Positions 43,060 through 52,438 of a DNA stretch of 52,438 nt are shown here, piece after piece (positions within the stretch are counted from its first letter, which is position 1; every line of letters begins with the position of its first letter). Made by a program: the position numbers and the translations under genes. Under the pieces are notes generated by a model. That model ran no database searches. It was not told the DNA's origin and saw nothing but the letters and a program-made list of their open reading frames with translations. Source of the DNA: Camillea tinctor (lineage: Eukaryota > Ascomycota > Sordariomycetes > Xylariales > Xylariaceae); contig MU394169.1 of assembly GCA_022578605.1 (NCBI GenBank), forward strand, positions 1 through 52,438. Reading direction: 5' to 3'.

Positions 43060-44958
43060 ATGTCATCCTGGATCTACAACTCTGACGACATTGTGGCTTC
43101 TTCCGCCCAGGCGTTTGCTTCCTACGAGAACGCGTCTGATCCCGACGCCCAGGAACTTGTCACCTTCGCGCGGAGCTTTGCCTCTGGCTCCCGCCGTCCC
43201 CGTGTGTACACCAACGGTCCTACTCGCTTGATCAACCTCTTTCCACCAACCTACATCTATAGCGGCCCCGCCCCTGGTATCAGCGCTAGCTCCCGCACCC
43301 TACCTTTCCCAGGCGCCGGCCCGAAGCGGGACCTCCGCAAGCCAGGGCTCACTACCGATACGAGCATGCTGGCACCCGAGACTGCCTTCTTTTACCATCT
43401 CAACACCTGCGTGGAGATCTCTGACTTGATCTACGACCGGTATGAACTCAACGCCTGGCAGTGGGAAGCTCGGCTCTTCAGCGCGGGTGACCTTTGCGGC
43501 CTTATCGAGGAGCCCTGCCGTGACCACGTCGACCGCCAGCTGCTAGTCCTCACGTCTGACTGGTTGCACACCCTGTCTCAGCTACACCGTCTAGAGATTT
43601 ACCAGCCTCATACTATTCATATCGCGTTCAGGGGTGACCGACCCTTCACTGAGTTGCACCGGGTAATGTTGACTCTGCATGAACTTGGTAAGGAATTTCT
43701 ACATTCCCTTTTTTGTTTTCCTAAATTTGCTTGCCCCTTTTTAGCCAACCCCGGATGACATATAGTTTGTCTTTCCATAACTAGTCATGTGAGAGAATTG
43801 AGTTTTCGAGACAGAGTATCACATGGTTTAAGTTCTTTCATTTTTTTTCCATCTAAGGTATAGCAGTTGCTAACTCTCTTGTTTGCAGTGCACGCATTTA
43901 TTACCAACGTCCCTGAAGTACGCGCTCGGGATCGTGTCACCAGTAAGTAACTTCCTGGGTTATCTCTTTACTTAATATAGCAACTTCTAACACTATTCGC
44001 TACAGTCCATCCGGGTGTACCACGCAGCGATATTGCCCAAGCCCGGCTAGTCATTGCCACCCTTGGAAAAATCGGATTCGGTCCTTGGCTCGAGCATGTT
44101 TTGGAGTACATGGCTGAACCTATCAATTCGGCCATGACATACAATTTCGTGTACCTTTCTGTGTCACATCAGATTGCATGGTCTCGATTTGATGATGCTT
44201 GCGGCCCCATACCTCGCCTCAAGCTGGATCTCATTTATCCTGAACCCGCACCGCCTCAACAAGTTAAAAGCATCAACCATAATAGCTGTACTATCAATTA
44301 TAGTAACGCCGGTGTTCTGTCTTGGGAGAAGTTGCCTCAGAATGGCCCCACGAGCTCTCCACTTGCTGTAGCTACCAACAGCTACAGTTTTAACGCTGAT
44401 TCTGATGATTCCGGATATGAATGCGACATCGAATCCGATTCTGATACCGGAATACTCACTCCCGGTTCTGATGAAGATAGTGAGGATGATAGCAACGAGG
44501 ATAGCAACGAGGATGATGACGATAGTGAAGAGGAAGATGAGGATGACGAAGAAAGCGAGAGCGAAAATGATGAGGATGAGAAAGATAGTGGCGAGGATAG
44601 CAACGACAATGAGGAAGACGATGATGAGGACAGTGATGATGATGATGAAGACAGTGACTATGAGGAAGATAGTGACGATGATGAGGACAGTGATGATGAT
44701 GAGGATAGTGATGATGATGAGGATGGTGACGATTATTATGAGGAAGAAGATGATGATGACGAGGAGGAGGACAATAAGAACAATAACGATAAAGAGGTCG
44801 ATACCGCCGGTGTTACCATTCACCTCGACGAAGATGGCAGGGAGTTGTCACCGGAGGAGATACGCAGCAAAGTAATCGTCTCGCACTGGATCGAGCACAT
44901 GGTCGACTGGTATTGTCAGGAGATGTATCCTGAGAAGAAAACGGCGGAGGAGGTATAG
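43060..44958 (+). CDS. Orphan protein with long acidic Asp/Glu/Ser tract
   Basis: Three exons (43060-43687, 43889-43942, 44006-44958) give 544 residues. The 201-bp and 63-bp introns have GTAAGG/GTAAGT donors and GCTAAC/CTAAC branches; split codons yield VHAFITNVPEV and IHPGVPRSD. The frame is open upstream of 43060 but has no ATG there, and AAAATGTC gives good start context. The first 360 residues look globular (YELNAWQWEARLFS, DRQLLVLTSDWLHTLSQLHRLEIY, IATLGKIGFGPWLEHVLEYM). Residues of about 383-490 are almost only Asp, Glu and Ser, encoded by GAT/GAG/AGT repeats, with many CK2-type sites. A short end (VIVSHWIEHMVDWYCQEMYP) follows. No family is recognised. Acidic tracts suggest a nuclear, histone- or chaperone-type partner, but this is a guess. 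A partial antisense copy lies at 47437-47562. Confidence 0.75.
44470..44790 (+). repeat. In-frame GAT/GAG-rich imperfect trinucleotide repeat
   Basis: About 320 bp of GATGATGAGGACAGT-like units encode the acidic tract of the gene at 43060-44958. Its repeated nature implies length variation between strains. Confidence 0.7.
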
Positions 44959-46548
44959 CCGCAAATTCCTGGTATATCTATGGGATTTACCCTCCTAGAC
45001 ACGCACACATGGCTTAATGGGGGGACAATGGGATATATTTCGTATGCTACGGAGCTATCGTGTGGTGTATCTGAATGATGAAAGGGGAGGGGGAATGGAT
45101 GCTGGAGCCAAAAGGGGCGTAAACCAATACACCTCAGGCCTACTGAGTCATCTATATCGACTTTCTCGTACCCCTTTAGCGATCACTTTTTTATTTCACG
45201 AAACCAGCAGATTGTTGCAATGAAGGTTATGAGGTTGCTTGTTAGGTGAACGTCTATTTATGGATGGTGGGAGGACCTAGAGCTTGACAAATCCCCCTTA
45301 TTGCCACAAATACAGAGCAAATAGTTTTCAGTCTCTGAAATATAAAGTGACTTCATCTGAATATATTGCCTGTAGAGAAAATCGCTTCTGAATATGATTA
45401 AGTAGTAATTATGCTGTAGATGTACAACTGATATTGTTAGATCGTTGGAAGTCCAGTACAATAATCCCCTTCAATTTGATGAGTAGCATGAGAGAGTTCG
45501 AAAGTAGGCGTCCGAGAATTGTGTCTTGCGTGTTAAGATCCCGGGATACAGGGGATGCGAGCTAACTAAGGGAATATACGTGTGTATGTTCCGCGCCAAC
45601 ATGAATGGTTACTTCTAGTTTCTCAAGCAATAAGTACTACATGTTCCCTCCATATGGTGTAGGCATACTGACATTATACTAGAACAGCTTAGAATTATGA
45701 ATTATGAAGGTTGAATATAATCGATCCTCATTTATATGAAGCTGGGAGGGGCTGAAGTTGGACTTTAGCCTCCAGCACGCAACCATCATATTGTTCGGTT
45801 GTACAGGAGGCATATAAGGGAGAACGAGGCAAAGGAATGTATTGATATTAGCGAACCCCTGTTGACTACCTGGAAAGAAAAAAGGGGGAAGCCACTTCTA
45901 TCGTAAAGCAATGCAATATGTAGTTATACATTTCAGCAACTCATATGGCTCCTAGTTCCACTGGCCCCTATAATAGCTGTTGCAGGCAGTAATATCCTTG
46001 TTTTGCTTTTTATGGCTTTATAAAGCGATTTTTACTTATTATTAAGTTGTAAGCATTCTCTTTTTTTAATATATTATCTATTTTACACCTTTTCTTTTGC
46101 TGTCCTTAGCCTACAATAATAGCAGTTAAGAGTCATGTGGATATAACTAGAACAGGACGTAAATGTATTTTCTGAGAAAGCAAATAGCTAGCTGAATTGA
46201 GAACACGGGCTGGAGTAGTGTAAGCAGGTAGTCGTTTTGCATTTCCAGCACTAGGAGGGTCAGGGTCAGAGCGATAGTTGATCAATGAGTTAGCAGGGTT
46301 GAGGCGTCTATCAGTATCATAAAAGTATCGGACACCCAAGTAGTCATCTCGTAGCCCCTTCAATGCCTCCTTATACTCGCTTCCAACCTACTCCGACCCA
46401 GTCGTAAGTGATGACTATCAGTATGGTGTATGTATCTTTGTTCCACCATCAGTCTCTCATGGTGTCTTTCTGCTCGGACCATCTCAGGGGCCGTCCAAAG
46501 ATCAGGTTCTTTAGGAAATATTCCACTTCGAATATAGGCTGGAGGTCG

Positions 46549-46690
46549 TATGAGGTTCTATGGCCTCGTCACTGTTACTAAGCTCGTAAGAGCATAAACT
46601 CAATGAAATAGAGGTCTATTTATTCCTAAGTCCTTTTGCTAGTTAAGGAGCGAAGTGTGTGACGAAGATGAAAGAAAGCTAACTAAGGGT
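46549..46690 (+). repeat. Diverged direct repeat, copy A
   Basis: Begins TATGAGGTTCTA, passes through CCTCG, GAGCATAAACT and GGTCTATT, and ends near AAAGCTAACTAAGGG. It matches 47052-47200 with many substitutions and small gaps. This looks like an old LTR or non-autonomous element family. Confidence 0.5.
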
Positions 46691-47051
46691 GGATGCTGTG
46701 GCGGTGTGGCGGTGATGCGCCACTATGGCTCGTGCTGTGGCTTGGGTCACGTATATATACCTAGTTATTCTGGCTTGCAATCTCATATAGCTAATCCATG
46801 CCAATACATGCTCATCACATATAATCTCGGACCATCCGTAATACACCTGATCATATTGGCTCCCCCGGACAGGCCGTTGTTATCCTGTTCCTTGACTGAG
46901 TTACCGATCAAGAGAAGTAGACTCGCTTGCTGCCAAACGTCTGGCCCAAGGAGACAACTAGACTTGTACTGGTGATCAGAGGGACGCAACGGAACCATCG
47001 CCGACATCCACACTCACCGCACCAGACATTTTATGGTTGATTGGGATGTAT

Positions 47052-47200
47052 TATGAGGTTCTAGGAGCCTCGACACGTAGAGAGAGCTGTTTACAGCATA
47101 TAACGATGGAATAGGAGTCTATTCCCAGTCTTAATGCTATGAAGGTATCGTGTGTACATGGATGAGAGGAAAAGGAAGCTAGCTAGCTAAGGGACCCTTG
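47052..47200 (+). repeat. Diverged direct repeat, copy B
   Basis: Mate of 46549-46690, about 500 bp downstream in the same orientation. Shared anchors are TATGAGGTTCTA, GCCTCG, AGCATA, GTCTATT and AGCTAAGGG. The pair could bound a small non-autonomous LTR element. Confidence 0.5.
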
Positions 47201-47436
47201 GGGGGACCTAAAGATAGGTAGGAGATAAGAAGGTTGAATTGAGCATGCATTTTCTAAGTTCTCTGGTAGCTAACTGACTCGGCGGAATGGACCCAAACAC
47301 CCCATAGGTAAGCCACAGTGGCTTAATTACTTATTAATCAGGGTAGTCAGCAGTAGGGTGCGCATAGACCACGTGATGTGGGGTGTGCTGACGTAATATG
47401 TATTGTTTTAAGTGTGTGTTAGACCTAGACAATAGG

Positions 47437-47562
47437 TAGATGAGATCCAGCTTAAGGCGAGGTACGGGGCCGTAAGTATCATCAAATCGAGACCATGCAA
47501 TCTGATGTGACACAGAAAGGTACACGAAATTGTATGTCATGGCCGAATTGATAGGTTCGGCC
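47437..47562 (-). pseudogene. Truncated antisense copy of the acidic orphan gene
   Basis: Read on minus, this segment is nearly identical to exon 3 of the gene at 43060-44958 (its positions of about 44113-44238). It encodes EPINSAMTYNFVYLSVSHQ and then IAWSRFDDTYGPVPRLKLDLIY, with a few changes, mostly transitions. Similarity stops sharply on both sides. It is a gene fragment, not a working gene. Confidence 0.8.
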
Positions 47563-50522
47563 CTGTGCTGTGCTTTCGTACTATAGGTATATCTCTCTGT
47601 ACCATGATCATTCGAATCATCTCCAATGTTTGGTGATGCACTGATGCTTTGGCGACGACGACGTGTTGACCATTCCTCACAGTCTCATAACAATTCCAGA
47701 GATTTGTTGTTTCATCCTCGGACAACAACCTCACGCAATGATTGGATCTGATTGAGGCACTTGGTTACATGCATCCGATGGTTGTACATGGTATTGTCGC
47801 ATTTCTCCCTCTGATAACTTATATTGTTCATTTGGGGAACGATCGTTGCAGATGACATGCAATAAAGTTCGCTCGCAAACAGTTGCATCGTCATCCCCTA
47901 GTTGAACGTGCAAGCCAACAGGCAGTTAGGGCTTTGGATAGGTGAGATGAAGTGAGGCAAAGCTCAGCATATGATCGTCTAGAAAATCTGTCGTGTCGTC
48001 TTTAGTTGTTAAAGGCTTAGACCCGATGGCCATGCCAGACGAAAACAATTCTTCCACCATGTAGTGAAGGGGGTGGATGAGAGGGATCTTTGTATGTTTT
48101 ATGGGGGATAACCCCCTATGACACACGACTCACTGGGCACGATGGTACATTGTGCTATATGCGTATGTGTGTATGTGTGTGTAAAAGAGAGAAAAGAATA
48201 GTAAACCCAAAAAGGAGAACTAATACATCTAGGGCCTGCTGAGTTATCCTGACGTAACATGTTTCGCAGTTCGGCACGGCACATCTGTACTGTTTAGTTC
48301 GTAGGTGAACAGCATGGCCGCTTAATCAAGCAAACTGTCCGAGGGTGATCGTGATGAAGACGCCCATGCCCTAGAGTACCATGTGCAGAGACCCAGTTTG
48401 AGTTGTCCCCAGAGACTGTAGTAGGCGCATCGAATCCATCTCGTCAGTGACAATGAAGGAATAGATAAAGGCTCCGCACAACACAATCGTTTCACCTCAT
48501 GCTGTATCGCTTTATACACGGCGTTGGTTTGGTGACACATTGTTGACTACGTGGCTCAGTTGACTCGAAGCCATGAGTCCCCGAAGGTCGGTAGGGAAGT
48601 CCAGATCACCCTTCACGTGGCGATTAACGTGCTGCTTCACTCCAAATTGGTACCTGTGCCGTTGTTTTCTTCCCACGCCTTCTTAGTTCCACGGCATATT
48701 CACGCTCGGGGACACAAAGCCGCCGCTACCGCGTCGTTGAGAGCCTCTCGCTCGATGCCATTTCGAGATACCTGCGTTAAGATTGTCTTGCGGTATCGGT
48801 GGAAAGCACGCGGCGAAATAAATCCGGCTTCTACCGCAGTGAGGTACGTGAAAATCTATAGTTAGCTCATCTCTCCTCTAAAGATTGTGTTTCGTAATGT
48901 TACGCACCAGTTTGGCTGGAGAGTAGCTATGTCATTGTGAGAACCTTTTTGCCTCATGATAGGTATTATGGGTTGCTCAAAACCTGTCGTAATACGTAAT
49001 TAGTCGACGCCCGTTGGCCGGAAGCACCCAACAGACTCTGACTCTGATTAGAGAAGACAGTTAGTTAATCAACTTCCAGCCAGCTGAATTACATCCCTGC
49101 CTACCCAGAAGTTAACTTACCACTTCGTATCACCGCTTCGCAGAGCTATCAGTGCTGCTTCGTAGCTTTGCTGACTTAAGGGAGTACTTGAAAAGGGGGT
49201 TGTATTCCCAGCCAGACCTCCAGGTCTTCAGGTTGGTAATTGAGGGTTTGCTGGCTAGTTCGTTAGGTCAGTGAAAACTATTTGCAGGAATATATCTCTG
49301 AGGTAAAGTAAAATGCAACCGAGGATAGTTTTACATCCACCAGCACCTAACGTCGTATGGAAGCAAACGCATAGTTACGTTATACGATAATCAGTCGAGG
49401 AAGCAAGGTATAAAACGCAAGCCGCAGCGCAAAAAAGACAAACACAATGCTCGTGGCAGAGGGACTTACTAGTTGATCAAATAAAAAAGTCTCTTATAAC
49501 TGATGGATGGTTGAGAAATCATTATACATTATGAAACTAGATATCTAAGGGGCAAAGGGGAGATGAGCCCCCTTATATACAAAAATGTGGATTCTCTGTC
49601 TCTAGTTGCCAATCTTGAGAGCTCTCATAGTTTCGTCACCCATTCGTGCACGTATCGGTGCTCCTACCTAGGTATTAATGCCTTCAGACGCAATATGTTT
49701 GATATCGCGTCATTTTGGGTCTTGGATGACAAAGAGGTCTTCAAGAAAGGTTTCGTCCGCATAGAAACTTCGTCTGAAAGTCGAACCTTAAGATCCAAGA
49801 ATGGTATGCCTTCCATAACTCATCCAGCTTCCTCATTTCGAAATTGAGGATCTGTCTGGCCTTTCCTATGCTTGAACACTTTGAATCGGTCAGAAGTATC
49901 TGTTCCTTCTAATCTCTTTTCTTCCTAAGCCAAAACAACCTTTCTAGTTGATATCACAACAAAACCTTCCTCCGATTAGTTAAGTTTCGTATGATGAATT
50001 GACTCTCAATTAGATGGCATTATGATGACTTGTCGATCTAGTTTCTACCTGTGCCTTCTTCAATATTTATAAAGCTGTTATCTTCTACAAGCAACCTTCC
50101 AAATTACGTTGAGATAAACCTTCCCCATACTTTCCCCTCTAACATTTCAACAATCTCCATATCATTCTTTCCTGTCCTCCTTGTTTGAATCAAGAACCTC
50201 TTGCGTCTAGTCTTCATTTAGACGCAGATGACATTGCGAACTCCCGAGAGGTAGCTATCTTTATCAAAGTGAATATCTACGTCCTTAGGTTAAGAAAATA
50301 AACAATATCATTATAAATCGTCTCGCGATCTCGTCAAACGTAGGTGCAAGTACGATAATGGTACTACTATGAAGCGTGGTGTGGAAATTCGTTGGGCGAC
50401 ATGTTCGATGATAGCGATGACTGGTGTATCGGGAACCGAACCGAGCCCCTTAGCTCAATGTAAGTGGCCAATACAATTAGTGATAGTCCACCTGCTTCTT
50501 GTCACGAGAAACACCCCTTAGG
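47563..50522. other. Gene-poor spacer with old repeat fragments
   Basis: About 3 kb with no supportable gene. It contains the second copy of a 64-bp repeat (48930-48995), a short repeat at 48206-48252 similar to 45108-45155, and a TATGTGTG-type microsatellite at about 48158-48182. The open stretch 48551-48865 (plus) begins with GTG, shows no known motif, and is not called. Confidence 0.5.
48930..48995 (+). repeat. Dispersed repeat, copy 2
   Basis: Mate of 29861-29924. Shared strings are TGTGAGAACCTTTT, GCCTCATG, GGTTGCTCAA and TCGTAA. The two are in the same orientation, 19 kb apart. Confidence 0.6.
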
Positions 50523-50620
50523 TGTTACGGCCTAACCTAGCCACATACGCACAGACCACCATACATCTATTAGCTAAGCATTCTAGCCAGGGAAGCCAGG
50601 ACGGGAGGAGTAATTAGTGG

Positions 50621-50682
50621 GGCGTCGACGCTAAGGCCGTCGACGATGGTAGCTGTAGCTACCGTCGACGGTAGTCGGCGCC
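50621..50682. repeat. Large imperfect hairpin in the solo LTR
   Basis: CCGTCGACGATGGTAGCT (50637-50654) pairs with AGCTACCGTCGACGG (50657-50671) with a one-base bulge. Outer arms GGCGTCGAC (from 50621) and GTCGGCGCC (to 50682) extend the stem. The TATA box follows 13 bp later. Confidence 0.65.
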
Positions 50683-50694
50683 ATATTTCATTCG

Positions 50695-50707
50695 TATATA
50701 TATATAG
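50695..50707 (+). promoter_or_regulatory. TATA element inside the solo LTR
   Basis: TATATATATATAG lies between the two hairpins of the solo LTR, as expected for an LTR promoter reading rightwards. It is a motif match only. Confidence 0.4.
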
Positions 50708-50711
50708 GCCC

Positions 50712-50738
50712 GCCGATTCTTATGTTAAAAGAATCGGC
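50712..50738. repeat. 10-bp perfect hairpin in the solo LTR
   Basis: GCCGATTCTT and AAGAATCGGC are separated by 7 bases, immediately downstream of the TATA element. If transcription starts near here, the hairpin would lie at the 5' end of the element's RNA. Confidence 0.65.
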
Positions 50739-50876
50739 AGCTTGAATTACAACTTAGTTACTCGATACGCCGACATTACTACACGTGACCCATTATCTCT
50801 ATTGTTTAAGAATCCACTATACTCCTGCTAACATAAACCTATTACGGTTAGTTAGGAAACCGACCGTCACATTAGG

Positions 50877-52438
50877 TGTTCTCCCACCCAATGATGCGGA
50901 CACGCTCCATTTACCTACAACAGTATATTTCATAAAGGATCCCCGAGATACTAGCTATGGTCAATATTTAGGTTACCTGAGTACTACGTAGACTATTGCT
51001 CTGGTTGGCACGAAAATGTGTATATATTAGTGTCGGTGAGCAAGAGGGGCATTGAAGATAGCTGTTACAAGAAACTAATATTGAAGGTTTATGGATATTA
51101 TAGATGAATTTGATGCCACGTTGTGGTGGAGATTCGGTGTAGAAATATGGGATAGAGGAAAAGGGGAATTGGGATGATTAGTATCTAATATTCATAGATA
51201 GGGGTCAATATACTTATGCCTGGACGGAGAAGAATATGATCCATCATCAACTCCTAGGTTAGGCCAGTATCTAACATGCGAACTATGTAGACTGTCTCAC
51301 TTCCCAGAACTTGTTTTCTTGTAATTATTACTGTCTGTAGTACTCTGCACTGATGCTTTACGATACCGAGCTATCTTGGTGTTTCTCAGCTGAAGGTCAT
51401 ATGACGGTTTAGGTGACTTTTACAACTCAGCCCCGAGCTGCTAGGTCAACGCCGCAGGCCGGTAGCGCAATAAGGAAGCGGGACGATCATCTTCCCGATA
51501 TATTACGGCTCACATCGTATCAGCGTATAAGCTTACTTTTTAACGCCGTATTCCATTTGCGCAAAGCTCATTGGCTTTATTTTTCTGTCTATCCTTTTTT
51601 TTCTCCCTTCGTACTTTGCTCAGGATTAGTGGTGGATGGCAATGCAAGGGATATGAGAGCCAGTGGGCACCAATTCGAGTCAACCTAATTCCGCGTTATA
51701 GACTGGCACCATCCCGTGTGGTATTGGGTGGTATCGAGTGGTATCGAATGCAGGATGGAGATGAACATATGTCGACATGACAGACCGGGACGGACCATTG
51801 GACGAAACAAGATCTGCAGACCAACTTATGAGGTATCAGAATTTGTATGTATGCGCACATGCATCCTTCCATAATGCAGGCAAATCCGGGTCGTCACTTG
51901 AGTCTCCTGACGTTGTGATGAAAGATAACTCGTTTTTTTTTCTTGGCTGCTGTTCAATTGGGTTGATGAGGTGCTGTCTGATAGCGTGTAAATGAAGCTC
52001 GGTAAAAGGATTGAGAATAGAGTAACTAAGTACTAGTGTATATAAGTACCTAGTAGGCGCCTACCCGGATGTTAAAAGCCACCATAACCCGACGCCTTCC
52101 TAAGGTCTTCAATGCTAGTGTACTTGTTATGACGCCCTGCTTGTGTGGATACTTCTCGCCATTACTTAAGTACCCTGCTCTCCCTCGCCCCATCAAACCC
52201 CCCACAGCCCCCGTTCCCCGATCCCCCCCGCAACACGGTCCCCGGGTTATTTCAGGGGTCTAGTTGACTTACAAAAGCTTGTCTCTGCCTTGCCAAGTTG
52301 TTGTCCCAATTATCTTTACACTACTCCGTATAAAATATATATAGTACAGTGGTTACCCCTGTTACAGCATACACCATATACAGCATATATATGGGATACA
52401 GCATACTTTTGCCATCCGCATATATTTAATATGGACAA
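50877..52438. other. Terminal gene-poor segment
   Basis: 1.56 kb with no supportable gene. It contains a tandem 10-bp repeat at 51721-51750 and TACAGCATA triplets near the right end (52362-52405). Confidence 0.5.
51721..51750 (+). repeat. Three tandem 10-bp units
   Basis: GTATTGGGTG, GTATCGAGTG and GTATCGAATG follow each other directly. It is a small minisatellite. Confidence 0.6.

Larger units (their letters stand above)
44959..47436. other. Gene-poor repeat-bearing spacer
   Basis: 2.5 kb without a supportable gene. It holds two diverged copies of a roughly 150-bp direct repeat (46549-46690 and 47052-47200) and one copy of a short repeat at 45108-45155. Short open stretches (for example 46655-46975, plus) have no ATG-initiated, family-like sequence. 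Confidence 0.5.
50523..50871. mobile_element. Solo LTR, 349 bp, with TTAGG target duplication
   Basis: It begins TGTTACGG and ends CCGTCACA, so it has TG...CA termini with 7 of 8 matching inverted ends. It is flanked on both sides by TTAGG (50518-50522 and 50872-50876). Inside are a TATATATATATAG box at 50695-50707 and two strong hairpins. Base composition is normal, so it largely escaped RIP. This is best read as the product of LTR-LTR recombination. The flanking match continues to TTAGGTGTT, so a 9-bp duplication of a DNA transposon is the alternative, but the ends then fit less well. Confidence 0.65.

Noticed and set aside
44164..44823. 219-residue Ile/Leu/Val-rich frame antisense to the acidic tract
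   Set aside because: It is simply the reverse complement of GAT/GAG repeats. The sense frame has introns, a TATA box and a start codon.
48551..48865. 104-codon open stretch on plus
   Set aside because: It starts at GTG, has no recognisable motif, and sits in repeat-bearing DNA.
50425..50470. tRNA-like AACCGAACCG next to TTAGCTCAATG
   Set aside because: The B-like and A-like strings are on opposite strands, so no pol III unit is possible.

Overview
The window is nuclear DNA of a filamentous ascomycete (Pezizomycotina). Evidence: genes carry many 50-80 bp introns with GTAAGT/GTATGT-type donors and CTAAC/CTGAC branch sites, homologues are fungal, and two long blocks of about 85-90% A+T have the signature of repeat-induced point mutation (RIP). 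Leotiomycetes is my guess from protein and repeat flavour; nothing in the sequence proves it.

Layout. 1-2705 is a RIP-degraded repeat block with a small normal-composition island. 3040-18910 is a metabolic neighbourhood: an Ldh2-type 2-oxoacid/imine dehydrogenase, an O-methyltransferase, a seven-helix rhodopsin-domain membrane protein, a cytochrome P450, a small Dabb-barrel protein, an IlvD/EDD-type sugar-acid dehydratase, a classical SDR, a J-domain protein and a DHDPS-family aldolase. The SDR, dehydratase, aldolase and Ldh2 enzyme together resemble a non-phosphorylative sugar-acid route (oxidise, dehydrate, cleave to pyruvate). The methyltransferase, P450 and Dabb genes look like tailoring functions of secondary metabolism, but no PKS, NRPS, terpene cyclase, transporter or regulator is present. 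20105-29082 is housekeeping: RTC1/WDR24 (SEACAT/GATOR2 subunit), a Vps38/UVRAG-type subunit of the Vps34 PI3-kinase complex, and an F-box protein.

From 29083 onward the DNA is gene-poor. 31773-38091 is a complete LTR retrotransposon skeleton: two 141-bp LTRs that align without gaps and differ only by transitions, flanked by a near-identical 5-bp target duplication, with an unreadable A+T interior. 39669-40699 is a probable four-exon gene for a basic protein of unknown function. 43060-44958 is a three-exon orphan gene with a roughly 100-residue Asp/Glu/Ser tract; a 126-bp antisense copy of part of it lies 3 kb downstream. 50523-50871 is a solo LTR of another family with a perfect TTAGG target duplication and two strong hairpins. 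The rest of 45-52 kb holds old dispersed repeats and no gene I can support.

Gene models were spliced by eye from donor, branch and acceptor motifs, reading-frame continuity and family conservation. No search was run. No CRISPR array, rRNA, intact tRNA or bacterial-type operon was seen.
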